NCBI GenBank assembly: GCA_031268395.1 | Contig: JAIRXI010000002.1 | Coordinates: 1 to 16,315, forward strand | Direction: 5' to 3' | Source of the DNA: Tannerella sp. | Lineage (GTDB): Bacteria; Bacteroidota; Bacteroidia; Bacteroidales; Tannerellaceae | DNA length: 16,315 nt | Part shown: positions 1 to 7,114 of the stretch, one piece after another | How the letters are laid out: the number at the start of each line of letters is the position of its first letter | Numbering within the stretch: the stretch's first letter is position 1 | The notes under the pieces: generated by a model | The model's database searches: none | Told to the model about the DNA's origin: nothing | The model's input: only the letters and a program-made list of their open reading frames with translations | Position numbers and translations under genes: made by a program

Positions 1-1
1 T

Positions 2-58
2 TTGAAAAGTATCCCTCCGCCACTGCGAACGGGAGCCTTTGCCAACGCTTTTCCCTGA
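2..58 (+). CDS. possible 3' end of an upstream gene (partial)
   Basis: Frame 2 is open from the window edge to a TGA at 56-58, giving the short tail LKSIPPPLRTGAFANAFP. The stop falls exactly at the start of a small hairpin (56-75), which is what one expects at a gene end. Only 18 residues are visible, frame 1 is also open here, and I do not recognise the peptide, so this is a weak call with no function assigned. Confidence 0.2.
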   Translation: MKSIPPPLRTGAFANAFP

Positions 59-75
59 AACAAAAAAATGTTTCA
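56..75. terminator. small hairpin upstream of rpoN
   Basis: TGAAACA (56-62) and TGTTTCA (69-75) form a perfect 7-bp stem with a loop of six A. It follows the possible upstream stop codon and precedes the rpoN -7 element. No T-tract follows on the + strand, so it may be a weak terminator or an operator-like dyad. Confidence 0.3.
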
Positions 76-102
76 CAAATGGGATGGAAAGAATATTTTT
101 CG

Positions 103-110
103 TACGTTTG
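103..110 (+). promoter_or_regulatory. Bacteroidota -7 element for rpoN
   Basis: TACGTTTG fits the Bacteroidota housekeeping -7 consensus TAnnTTTG and lies 14 bp before the first rpoN ATG, leaving a very short leader. No convincing -33 TTG is seen at the expected distance. Confidence 0.5.
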
Positions 111-124
111 CATGGATTACATGA

Positions 125-1594
125 ATGGAAACTATGTTTAAACAAAGGTTACAACAGAAACTACAGCAGCGAATGTCCCCGCAGCAAATCCAGTATGTCC
201 GTCTGCTGGAACTTCCGGCCATGGAAATGGACGAGCGCATCAAGCAGGAACTGGAAGAAAACCCTGCACTGGAAGAAGGCCTTGACCTTTCCCGGGACGA
301 AGAGGCAGATGAAAACACGTTCGATGCCGACGAGCCGGAAATATCCCGTGAAAACGAGGCCGACCTCTCACTGGGCGATTACCTGACCGAAGACGACATT
401 CCCGACTACAAGCTGGCTCAACTCAGCAGCCAGGCCGAACGGAAAGAAGATATTCCCTTTTCCACGGGTCCTTCCCTGCATGAACACCTCGAAGAGCAGT
501 TAAGCCTGCGGGACTTGTCGGAACAGGAACAGCGCATCGGCGAATACATCATTGGAAACATTGATGACGACGGTTATCTGCGGCGCAACATAGAAGCAAT
601 CACCGACGACCTTATTTTCAGGGCGGGGGAAGACGTGAGCGAATCGGCCGTCGAGTCCGTTTTGTCCGTCATACAGGATTTCGACCCGACCGGCATCGCG
701 GCCCGCAATCTGCAGGAATGTCTCCTGCTACAGCTGAGACACAAAAACCGGACACCCGAAACAGGACATGCCATTGAAATCCTTGAAAACCATTTCGACG
801 CATTTGCCCGTAAACACTACGAAAAGATTCAGAAAGCCCTGACCCTCGACGAAGGCGACCTCAAACGCATTTTTCACGAGATCACGTCCCTGAACCCCAA
901 ACCGGGCAACAGCTGGGGCAGCAGCACAGACACACGGCTGAACCAGATCACCCCAGACTTTATCGTCGAGGAAAACAACGGGGAGTTGACGCTGAGCATG
1001 AACCGGCGCGGCGTGCCCGACCTGCATGTCAGCCCCGAATATACCGCCATGTTCCGGGATTACATGGGCAACAAGGCCAACCGCAGCGGCCAGATGAAGG
1101 AAGCCGTACAGTTCGTCAAGCAGAAACTGGACGCCGCACAGTGGTTTATCGACGCCCTGCGGCAACGCCACGAAACGCTGCAACGCACCATGCAGACCAT
1201 CCTCCTGTTGCAGCGGGACTTCTTCCTCTCCGGCGACGAATCCCGACTCCACCCGATGATACTGAAAGATGTCGCCGAACGCTCCGGCTTCGACATCTCG
1301 ACCATTTCGCGCGTCAGCAGCAGCAAATACGTCCAGACAAATTTCGGAGTCTATTCACTGAAATTCTTTTTCTCCGAATCTACCCAAAACGAAAGCGGCG
1401 AAGAAATTTCCACCCGCGAAGTCAGGCAGATCATGAAGGAAACCGTCGACGCGGAAGACAAACACAAACCCGTCACGGACGAAGAACTCGCCGTGCGGCT
1501 GAAGGAAAAGGGCTACCTCATCGCACGCCGCACCGTGGCCAAATATCGCGAGCAAATGAACATTCCGGTTGCCCGGCTCAGAAAAGAATTGTAA
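125..1594 (+). CDS. rpoN: RNA polymerase sigma-54 factor RpoN
   Basis: Alternative sigma factor that directs RNA polymerase to -24/-12 promoters and needs AAA+ enhancer-binding activators to open them. All three regions are visible. A glutamine-rich N-terminus (residues 4-25, FKQRLQQKLQQRMSPQQIQ) matches the activator-responsive region I. An acidic linker covers about 38-110. The core-binding and DNA-binding part ends in an almost canonical RpoN box, ARRTVAKYR, at 467-475, just before the C-terminus. The length of 489 aa is normal for the family. The ATG at 125 gives METMFKQ and an ATG at 134 gives MFKQ; the second is equally plausible. It lies alone upstream of the gcvH operon, whose promoter overlaps its last codons. 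No partner enhancer-binding protein is encoded in the window. Confidence 0.97.
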   Translation: METMFKQRLQQKLQQRMSPQQIQYVRLLELPAMEMDERIKQELEENPALEEGLDLSRDEEADENTFDADEPEISRENEADLSLGDYLTEDDIPDYKLAQLSSQAERKEDIPFSTGPSLHEHLEEQLSLRDLSEQEQRIGEYIIGNIDDDGYLRRNIEAITDDLIFRAGEDVSESAVESVLSVIQDFDPTGIAARNLQECLLLQLRHKNRTPETGHAIEILENHFDAFARKHYEKIQKALTLDEGDLKRIFHEITSLNPKPGNSWGSSTDTRLNQITPDFIVEENNGELTLSMNRRGVPDLHVSPEYTAMFRDYMGNKANRSGQMKEAVQFVKQKLDAAQWFIDALRQRHETLQRTMQTILLLQRDFFLSGDESRLHPMILKDVAERSGFDISTISRVSSSKYVQTNFGVYSLKFFFSESTQNESGEEISTREVRQIMKETVDAEDKHKPVTDEELAVRLKEKGYLIARRTVAKYREQMNIPVARLRKEL

Positions 1595-1599
1595 CTTTG
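1569..1599 (+). promoter_or_regulatory. promoter for gcvH-purE-ispG inside the rpoN 3' end
   Basis: A -33 TTG at 1569-1571 and a -7 TAACTTTG at 1592-1599 are separated by 20 bp, close to the Bacteroidota arrangement TTTG-N19-TAnnTTTG. The -7 element begins at the first base of the rpoN stop codon. It leaves about 30 nt of leader before the gcvH ATG at 1635. Confidence 0.65.
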
Positions 1600-1634
1600 C
1601 GCCGCAAATAAAATAATTGAAACAGGCAAGTAAC

Positions 1635-2012
1635 ATGAACTTTCCAGCCAATCTGAAATACACCCGGGATCACGAATGGATCCGGGTTGAAGGAGAAACC
1701 GCCTGCGTCGGCATCACCGACTATGCGCAAAGCGAACTGGGCGAAATCGTCTACGTGGACATCACCACCGAGGGCGAAACGCTGAACAGGGAAGACGTTT
1801 TCGGCTCCATTGAGGCCGTAAAGACGGTTTCCGACCTTTTCCTGCCGGTCTCGGGCGAGGTACTTGAGTTTAATCACGAACTGGAAGAAAAGCCGGAACT
1901 GGTCAACGCCAGTCCCTACGAAGACGGCTGGCTGATCCGGATCAGACCGGCCGACCCGGCCGAACTGGACTCGCTGCTCTCCGCCGAAGAATACCAACAG
2001 TTAATCGGATGA
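1635..2012 (+). CDS. gcvH: glycine cleavage system H protein
   Basis: Lipoyl carrier protein that shuttles the aminomethyl group between the P, T and L proteins of the glycine cleavage complex in the cytoplasm. The 125-aa product has the H-protein architecture: YTRDHEWI near the N-terminus, [17 protein letters not shown] in the first half, and the lipoylation hairpin [11 protein letters not shown] with the acceptor lysine at residue 63. The ATG at 1635 was chosen because it gives the usual short N-terminus; an in-frame TTG at 1617 would add six residues. It is the first gene of a compact operon, with purE starting 4 nt after its stop. The genes for P, T and L proteins are not in this window. 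Confidence 0.96.
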   Translation: MNFPANLKYTRDHEWIRVEGETACVGITDYAQSELGEIVYVDITTEGETLNREDVFGSIEAVKTVSDLFLPVSGEVLEFNHELEEKPELVNASPYEDGWLIRIRPADPAELDSLLSAEEYQQLIG

Positions 2013-2016
2013 CCGC

Positions 2017-2523
2017 ATGACGCCGTCCGTAAGCATCGTCATGGGCAGCACGTCCGACTGGCCGGTCATGGAAAAAGCCGCTCTGTTTCTGGACGAAATG
2101 GAAATCCCGTTTGAAATGAATGCACTGTCGGCTCACCGTACACCCGGAGAAGTCGAGCGCTTTGCGAAAGGCGCCCGGGCACGCGGCGTCAAGGTCATTA
2201 TCGCTGCGGCGGGCATGGCGGCACACTTGTGCGGCGTCATCGCCTCCATGACCACGCTGCCCGTGATCGGCGTGCCGGTGAATGCCTCGCTGGACGGCAT
2301 GGACGCCCTGCTGTCCACCGTACAGATGCCGCCCGGGATTCCCGTAGCCACGGTAGGCATCAACGGCGCGCTGAATGCTGCCATCCTGTCTGCCCAAATC
2401 CTTTCGCTCGGCGACGAATCGCTCCGGCAACGGCTGCTCGACCACAGAGAATCCCTGAAAAGGAAAGTGGTGGAAGCCAACGAAACGCTGGCCGGCGTGA
2501 CCTTCAAACACAAAACCAATTGA
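2017..2523 (+). CDS. purE: N5-carboxyaminoimidazole ribonucleotide mutase
   Basis: Class I PurE, which converts N5-CAIR to CAIR in de novo purine synthesis. The 168-aa length fits single-domain bacterial PurE. Diagnostic motifs are MGSTSDWPVM at the N-terminus, SAHRTP at residues 38-43 with the catalytic histidine H40, and AAAGMAAHLCGV, where GxAAHLxG forms the substrate site. It begins 4 nt after the gcvH stop, and its TGA stop (2521-2523) is overlapped by the probable TTG start of ispG, so the three genes are likely translationally coupled. No purK, its usual functional partner, is visible nearby. Confidence 0.96.
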   Translation: MTPSVSIVMGSTSDWPVMEKAALFLDEMEIPFEMNALSAHRTPGEVERFAKGARARGVKVIIAAAGMAAHLCGVIASMTTLPVIGVPVNASLDGMDALLSTVQMPPGIPVATVGINGALNAAILSAQILSLGDESLRQRLLDHRESLKRKVVEANETLAGVTFKHKTN

Positions 2524-4358
2524 CCCTTCGCTATCAGCGTCGCCCCTCGTCAGTTGTCCGGATCGGAAACACTCCCCTGGGCGGCGATTACCCGATTCGC
2601 ATCCAGTCCATGGCATCCGTATCCACCATGGACACGGACGCAGCCGTGCGGCAGGCCGTGCGGATGATTGAAGCCGGCGCCGAGTACGTCCGTTTCGCGG
2701 CGCAGGGTGAACGTGAAGCCCGTCAGCTGGGCGTCATCCGCCAGGCGTTGCGTGCACAGGGCCATCATACGCCTTTGGTAGCGGACATCCATTTCAATCC
2801 GAAAGCGGCCGAGGTCGCCGCCGTACACGCGGAAAAGGTGCGCATCAATCCCGGCAATTATGTTGACGGCGCCAAATCGTTCAGGCAAATCGCATACACC
2901 GGAGAAAGCTATGCGGCCGAACTCCGGAAAATCCGTGAGCGCTTCGTCCCGTTTCTCGAACTGTGCAGAAAACATGGCACGGCCATCCGGCTTGGCGTCA
3001 ATCACGGTTCGCTGTCCGACCGCATCCTGAGTCGCTACGGCGACACGCCGGAAGGCATGGTCGCTTCGTGCATGGAATACCTGCGCATCTGCCGGGACGA
3101 ACATTTCCCGGACACGGCAGTTTCCATCAAGGCGTCCAATACGGTTGTGATGGTGCAGACGGTGCGCCTGCTGGTACGGACAATGGATGCGGAAGACATG
3201 CACTGTCCGCTGCACCTGGGCGTGACGGAGGCCGGCGACCGGGAAGACGGCCGCATCAAAAGCGCCGCAGGGATCGGTTCGCTGCTGGCCGACGGCCTGG
3301 GCGATACCATCCGCGTATCACTGAGCGAACCGCCCGAAGCGGAAATGCCCGTCGCCCGCAAACTGGCAGACTATATCCGGCAACGCGAACGCTATGCGCC
3401 CGTGGAGGCGCCGGATACGTGCAGCACCGGTTTTTCACGCGCCACACGCACCGTCGGCCCCATCGGCTCCATCGGCGGCACCTGTCCGCCGGCTGTTATC
3501 TCCGACCACAGCCACGGCGCCTGCACGGTTGACGACGCCAGTCGCCCGGACTTCATCTACCTCGGCGCCAACAAAGCTGTGCCTGCTTCCGGAGCCGGCA
3601 AAGCCATCCCGCGGATTATCGACGCGGAATGCTGGGAAAATCAGCCGGACACCTATCCGTATTTCCGCGCAAACGATATGGACCGACTGTGCCGGTGTAC
3701 CGCTCCCCTGAAATTTGTCGAATGTACCGGCAGCGACCCGGACGACGGGCGGATCTTCCATCGGCTCAGGCAGGACCCGGCCGTGGTCATCGTCTGGAAC
3801 GGGCGTCACCCGGATTACATCAACGAGGCGCGCGCACTGGCGTGTCGCCTGCAGGAAGCACGCTGCGACACGCCGGTGATTCTGCGCCGCAGCTACCGGG
3901 AACCGGACAGGGAAACGCTTCAACTCCAGGCGGCGGTCGATTTCGGCTCCCTGCTGCTCGACGGCATCGGCAACGGCCTTATGCTGAGCCACGCAACCCT
4001 TGATCCCGGCCAGACGGACGGCTATCTGTTCAGCATCCTGCAAGCCGTCCGGCTGCGGATCAGCAAAACGGAATATATATCCTGTCCCGGTTGCGGCCGG
4101 ACGCTCTATGACCTTCAAACGACCGTGTCCCGCGTCAGGGCGGCCACTTCCCATCTGAAAGGGTTGAAGATAGGCATTATGGGCTGCATCGTCAATGGCC
4201 CGGGCGAAATGGCCGACGCCGACTATGGCTACGTCGGCGCCGGACGGGATCGTGTCAACCTGTACAAAGGCAAAGAGTGCCGGCGCCGGAACATCCCCGA
4301 AGAAGAGGCGGTGGAACAGCTGGTACAGCTTATCAGGGACTGCGGCGACTGGAAATAA
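2520..4358 (+). CDS. ispG: 4-hydroxy-3-methylbut-2-enyl diphosphate synthase (long form)
   Basis: Iron-sulphur enzyme of the MEP isoprenoid pathway that reductively converts MEcPP to HMBPP. The product is about 612 aa, the long three-domain type found in Bacteroidota, plants and Chlamydiae, with an extra insert domain between the TIM barrel and the cluster domain. The N-terminal barrel shows PIRIQSM, VADIHFNP and KVRINPGN. The C-terminal domain carries CPGC (C522, C525), then MGCIVNGPGE (C556, E563), the four expected [4Fe-4S] ligands. Start choice: conserved family sequence (RRPSSVVRIGNTPLGGD) begins only a few codons after 2520 with no ATG near. TTG at 2520-2522 overlaps the purE stop as TTGA and gives MTLRYQRRPS. 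The open frame extends much further upstream only as an antiparallel-frame artefact across purE. Confidence 0.95.
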   Translation: MTLRYQRRPSSVVRIGNTPLGGDYPIRIQSMASVSTMDTDAAVRQAVRMIEAGAEYVRFAAQGEREARQLGVIRQALRAQGHHTPLVADIHFNPKAAEVAAVHAEKVRINPGNYVDGAKSFRQIAYTGESYAAELRKIRERFVPFLELCRKHGTAIRLGVNHGSLSDRILSRYGDTPEGMVASCMEYLRICRDEHFPDTAVSIKASNTVVMVQTVRLLVRTMDAEDMHCPLHLGVTEAGDREDGRIKSAAGIGSLLADGLGDTIRVSLSEPPEAEMPVARKLADYIRQRERYAPVEAPDTCSTGFSRATRTVGPIGSIGGTCPPAVISDHSHGACTVDDASRPDFIYLGANKAVPASGAGKAIPRIIDAECWENQPDTYPYFRANDMDRLCRCTAPLKFVECTGSDPDDGRIFHRLRQDPAVVIVWNGRHPDYINEARALACRLQEARCDTPVILRRSYREPDRETLQLQAAVDFGSLLLDGIGNGLMLSHATLDPGQTDGYLFSILQAVRLRISKTEYISCPGCGRTLYDLQTTVSRVRAATSHLKGLKIGIMGCIVNGPGEMADADYGYVGAGRDRVNLYKGKECRRRNIPEEEAVEQLVQLIRDCGDWK

Positions 4359-4359
4359 A

Positions 4360-4384
4360 CCCAACATGTTCATCAGACACTTCC
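4360..4384 (+). repeat. dispersed 25-nt repeat, copy 1
   Basis: CCCAAC followed by ATGTTCATCAGACACTTCC begins 1 nt after the ispG stop. It matches the sequences at 5146-5169 (opposite strand) and 16286-16310 with a few transitions; similarity to the third copy extends some 6 bp further left. All three lie at or just past gene 3' ends. No other copy was seen in the window. Confidence 0.55.
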
Positions 4385-4439
4385 TCCGTCGTGTCCGGAA
4401 GAGGCGCTGCCGGGACGGGGTGACGGGCAGATATTCCGT

Positions 4440-4465
4440 TTGCTGCCGGCAGGCAACCTTTTCTT
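4440..4465 (+). terminator. probable Rho-independent terminator of gcvH-purE-ispG
   Basis: TTGCTG (4440-4445) pairs with CAGGCAA (4450-4456) around a CCGG loop, giving six base pairs with one bulged G. CCTTTTCTT follows at 4457-4465. It lies about 80 nt past the ispG stop and before the repeat array, so the array is probably not transcribed at full level from ispG. Confidence 0.45.
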
Positions 4466-4476
4466 CAGGACTCGAA

Positions 4477-5055
4477 AGGTAGCCACTGTTGTCAAAAGGC
4501 AGGTACCTGTGGGCGAAAGGCAGGTACCTATGGACGAAAGGTTAGTACCTATTGTGGAAAGGTACTACTGGTGGGCGAAAGGTAAGTACCTGTTGTGGAA
4601 AGGTAGGTACCTATGGGCGAAAGGTAAGTACCTATTGTGGAAAGGTAAGTACCTATTATGGAAAGGTACTACCTGTGGGCGCAAGGTAAGTACCTGTTGT
4701 GGAAAGGCAGGTACCTATTGTGGAAAGGTAAGTACCTATTGTGGAAAGGTAAGTACCTATTATGGAAAGGCAGGTACCTGTGGGCGAAAGGTAAGTACCT
4801 GTTGTGGCAAGGCAGGTACCTATTGTGGAAAGGTAAGTACCTATTGTGGAAAGGTAAGTACCTGTGGGCGAAAGGTAGGTACCTGTGGGCGAAAGGTAAG
4901 TACCTGTGGGCGAAAGGTAGACGAAAACGGCGGAAAGGCCGACAACAATCGACAGAAAGTAGACTCTTACGGGCGGTGGTAGCTATCAATTGGCGAAAGG
5001 TAGCTACCGATGGTGGAAAAGTAGCTGCCTGTTGCCGAAAGGTAGACTGGATTTT
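4477..5055. repeat. 21-bp tandem repeat array with internal dyad
   Basis: About 27 units of 21 bp fill most of the gap between the convergent ispG and U32 genes. The 20 units at 4497-4914 are nearly identical. Each has a 12-bp dyad (AGGTAAGTACCT, or AGGYAGGTACCT with a central GGTACC) followed by a 9-bp spacer (ATTGTGGAA, GTTGTGGAA or GTGGGCGAA). Two units (4560-4579 and 4664-4683) are 20 bp and carry a shortened dyad. Flanking units (4477-4496 and 4915-5055) are degenerate. Some of them have a different but still symmetric core, such as GGTAGCTACC at 4999-5008. The repeats contain no stop codon, so several frames are open through them (one reads as YLLWKGK repeats), but the 20-bp units break each frame. 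I consider this non-coding. Confidence 0.9.
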
Positions 5056-5129
5056 CAGGAAAAACAGGCGTAATTAAATACAGTATAACGGAGAGAACGA
5101 TGAACGGGGGCATGGCGTATTTATAATTT

Positions 5130-7046
5130 TCAACGTTCAACGGCTGAAGCGTCTAATGGACATGTTGGGATAAATCCCCGATTCCGACAGCTATCTTTCG
5201 CAAACGGCATTCCTCCATTCTCCATCAGCACCAGCATCCGGCATTTCCCGCAGTCGAACTGCAGGCGCAGGCGCGTTTGTCCATGAATCAGGAAGAGCGG
5301 CTCCCGGCAGGGCGGTTGCCGGTTGTGATGCACGGGACACCAGCCCAGACTGTAACGCAAACAATGTTTGGCATACATCAGCGGAACATCCCGACGGGAC
5401 GCCAGTTCGAAGGCCGGTTCCGCAGCCTCGACGCCGTGCGTGGCATAAAAGGCGGCAGCCCGCGCATTGGCAATGTTGGCCGTATAATCCAACCGTCTTG
5501 CCGGACAGGGCGCCGGCGTATCATACACGTTCCGCTTCACCCACGCACGAGGGTAACGCATCCGGCGCACCTGCTCCAGTTTTTCCGCTACCTCGCGCCG
5601 CATCCCGCCCAGCAGCGACGAGGGCACAAACCACGGCTGGCTCAGACTGACCCGTATCTCCCCGGACCGAAAAGACGTATTTCCCCACCTGGACAGCTGC
5701 GTCCGGATATTTTCTTCCGGGGGCCGCTGCGCCGGCGCTTTCCCGAATGGGCGGACAACGACGGCGCGGGCGCCGGTCTCATCTGTGGCAGCCAGTGAAA
5801 AACCGAACGCCGTGTCGGAAAACGCCAGTTCGATCGACAGTTTCCGCTCGGCCGAAGGCCCGGCCAACTGCTCCTCAAACGCGCTGTCACGGTTGCGGCG
5901 AAGCGACGTCCCCGGCCGCAGCGACGGCGGCATTTTCAACGGATATATCCGCTCCCCGTCCACCCGGTTCACCCGGAAACCTTCCAGCTCGCCGCGGCTG
6001 TTGATAAAGACCAGCCCGTCACCGTTGTGTACGGGATCCGAGCCATTTTCCAGCGTGAACGACCTGCCCTGCTGCGTTTTCACCGTTCCGAGCGGTTCGC
6101 CGATGGACTTGGGCGTGTCGAACGATGTGACTTCCGAAATCCGGCCATGCAGGAAGCCGGACGTGAAACCCCGGTTGAAGCTTTTCTCCGGCCGGGGTTC
6201 GAACGAAAAAACGGATGTTCCCGCAGAAGCGCGGCAGAAAGCCCGGTTGCGGACGAAAACGGCATCCAGTTTCCGACGGTAAAAGGCGGTGATGTTCTTT
6301 ACATAGGAAACATCCTTCAGCCGTCCCTCAATCTTGAACGAGGAAATGCCGGCCGACATCATCGCTTCCAGTTCATCCGAGCGGTTCAGGTCCCTGAGCG
6401 AAAGCAAGTGTCTGCCTTCGAGCAGGACCTGTCCGCCGGCATCCGTCAGGGTATAGGGAAGGCGGCAGTACTGGGCACATTCGCCACGATTGGCGCTCCG
6501 TCCGCACAGCGCCGCACTCAGATAACACCTTCCGCTGTATCCGGTGCACAGTGCGCCGTGGACGAAGGCTTCCAGTTCCATGGGGGTGTGTTCGGCGATC
6601 GCCCGGATTTCCTCCAGCGACAGTTCCCGCGCCAGTACCGCCCGCACAAAACCGGCGTCGTGCCAGAAGGCAATCTTTTCCGGCGTGCGGTTGTCGGCCT
6701 GCGTACTGACATGCAGCGGTAGCGGCGGCAGGTCCAGTTGCGTGATGCCCATGTCCTGCACGATCAGGGCGTCCGCGCCTGCCCGGTACAGACGGCGGAT
6801 CAGCGTTTCGGCTTCCGCCAGTTCGCCGTCGCCGAGGATGGTGTTCAGCGCGACGTATACACGGACATTGAATGGGTGCGCGAAGTCACACAGCCGCCCG
6901 ATGTCGTCGACCGTATTGCCGGCAACCGCCCGCGCACTGAACTTCGGAGCGCCGATGTACACAGCATCCGCGCCGTGACGGACGGCCTCAAGTCCGCAGG
7001 CAAGATCCCTGGCCGGCGCAAGCAGTTCAATCGGACGTGCGGTCAT
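5130..7046 (-). CDS. U32 family peptidase-like protein (RlhA-type 23S rRNA hydroxylation)
   Basis: Member of the U32 family. The closest characterised long member is E. coli RlhA (about 650 aa), needed for 5-hydroxylation of a 23S rRNA cytidine; despite the name, peptidase activity is doubtful for this group. At 638 aa, length and organisation agree. A TIM-barrel start (IELLAPARDLACGLEAVRHG, residues 6-25) leads to the U32 signature ELEAFVHGALCTGYSGRC (157-174). Cysteines C167, C174, C190 and C194 could include iron-sulphur ligands, as in UbiU/UbiV. A long C-terminal extension ends with further Cys-rich motifs (HCLRYSLGWCPVHH, FDCGKCRMLV). The gene starts 68 bp after metA on the same strand and is convergent with ispG. 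Its last codons contain copy 2 of the dispersed repeat. The exact modification target is inferred from the family. Confidence 0.88.
   Translation of the reverse strand: MTARPIELLAPARDLACGLEAVRHGADAVYIGAPKFSARAVAGNTVDDIGRLCDFAHPFNVRVYVALNTILGDGELAEAETLIRRLYRAGADALIVQDMGITQLDLPPLPLHVSTQADNRTPEKIAFWHDAGFVRAVLARELSLEEIRAIAEHTPMELEAFVHGALCTGYSGRCYLSAALCGRSANRGECAQYCRLPYTLTDAGGQVLLEGRHLLSLRDLNRSDELEAMMSAGISSFKIEGRLKDVSYVKNITAFYRRKLDAVFVRNRAFCRASAGTSVFSFEPRPEKSFNRGFTSGFLHGRISEVTSFDTPKSIGEPLGTVKTQQGRSFTLENGSDPVHNGDGLVFINSRGELEGFRVNRVDGERIYPLKMPPSLRPGTSLRRNRDSAFEEQLAGPSAERKLSIELAFSDTAFGFSLAATDETGARAVVVRPFGKAPAQRPPEENIRTQLSRWGNTSFRSGEIRVSLSQPWFVPSSLLGGMRREVAEKLEQVRRMRYPRAWVKRNVYDTPAPCPARRLDYTANIANARAAAFYATHGVEAAEPAFELASRRDVPLMYAKHCLRYSLGWCPVHHNRQPPCREPLFLIHGQTRLRLQFDCGKCRMLVLMENGGMPFAKDSCRNRGFIPTCPLDASAVER
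5146..5169 (-). repeat. dispersed 25-nt repeat, copy 2 (inside the U32 gene end)
   Basis: On the + strand this reads GAAGCGTCTAATGGACAT (5146-5163) then GTTGGG. Its reverse complement matches the copy at 16292-16309 exactly over 18 nt and the copy at 4366-4383 with three transitions. Here it encodes the peptide PTCPLDAS near the C-terminus of the U32 protein. Confidence 0.5.
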
Positions 7047-7114
7047 GATGTATGCAAAAAATCCATTGTTCAGGGAGAAGCAGGGCGCCGTTGCCGCCCG
7101 CCCGTGCCCGCCTG

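Noticed and set aside
2229..2519. N-terminal extension of IspG inside purE
   Set aside because: The extension is an out-of-frame translation of purE; the conserved IspG start lies just after 2520.
3435..4373. Long - strand open frames opposite ispG, GH92 and truA
   Set aside because: They are antisense shadows of GC-rich genes with confirmed catalytic motifs on the + strand.
4477..5055. CRISPR array
   Set aside because: Units are continuous 21-bp tandem copies with no unique spacers of constant length, and no cas genes lie in the window.
4440..5077. Repeat-rich proteins on either strand across the array
   Set aside because: Open frames result from a stop-free 21-bp repeat; two 20-bp units shift the frame, and there is no start context or conserved end.
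5100..5126. Mini-gene MNGGMAYL after a GGAGAG site
   Set aside because: Eight codons only, between the array and a convergent gene; no further support.
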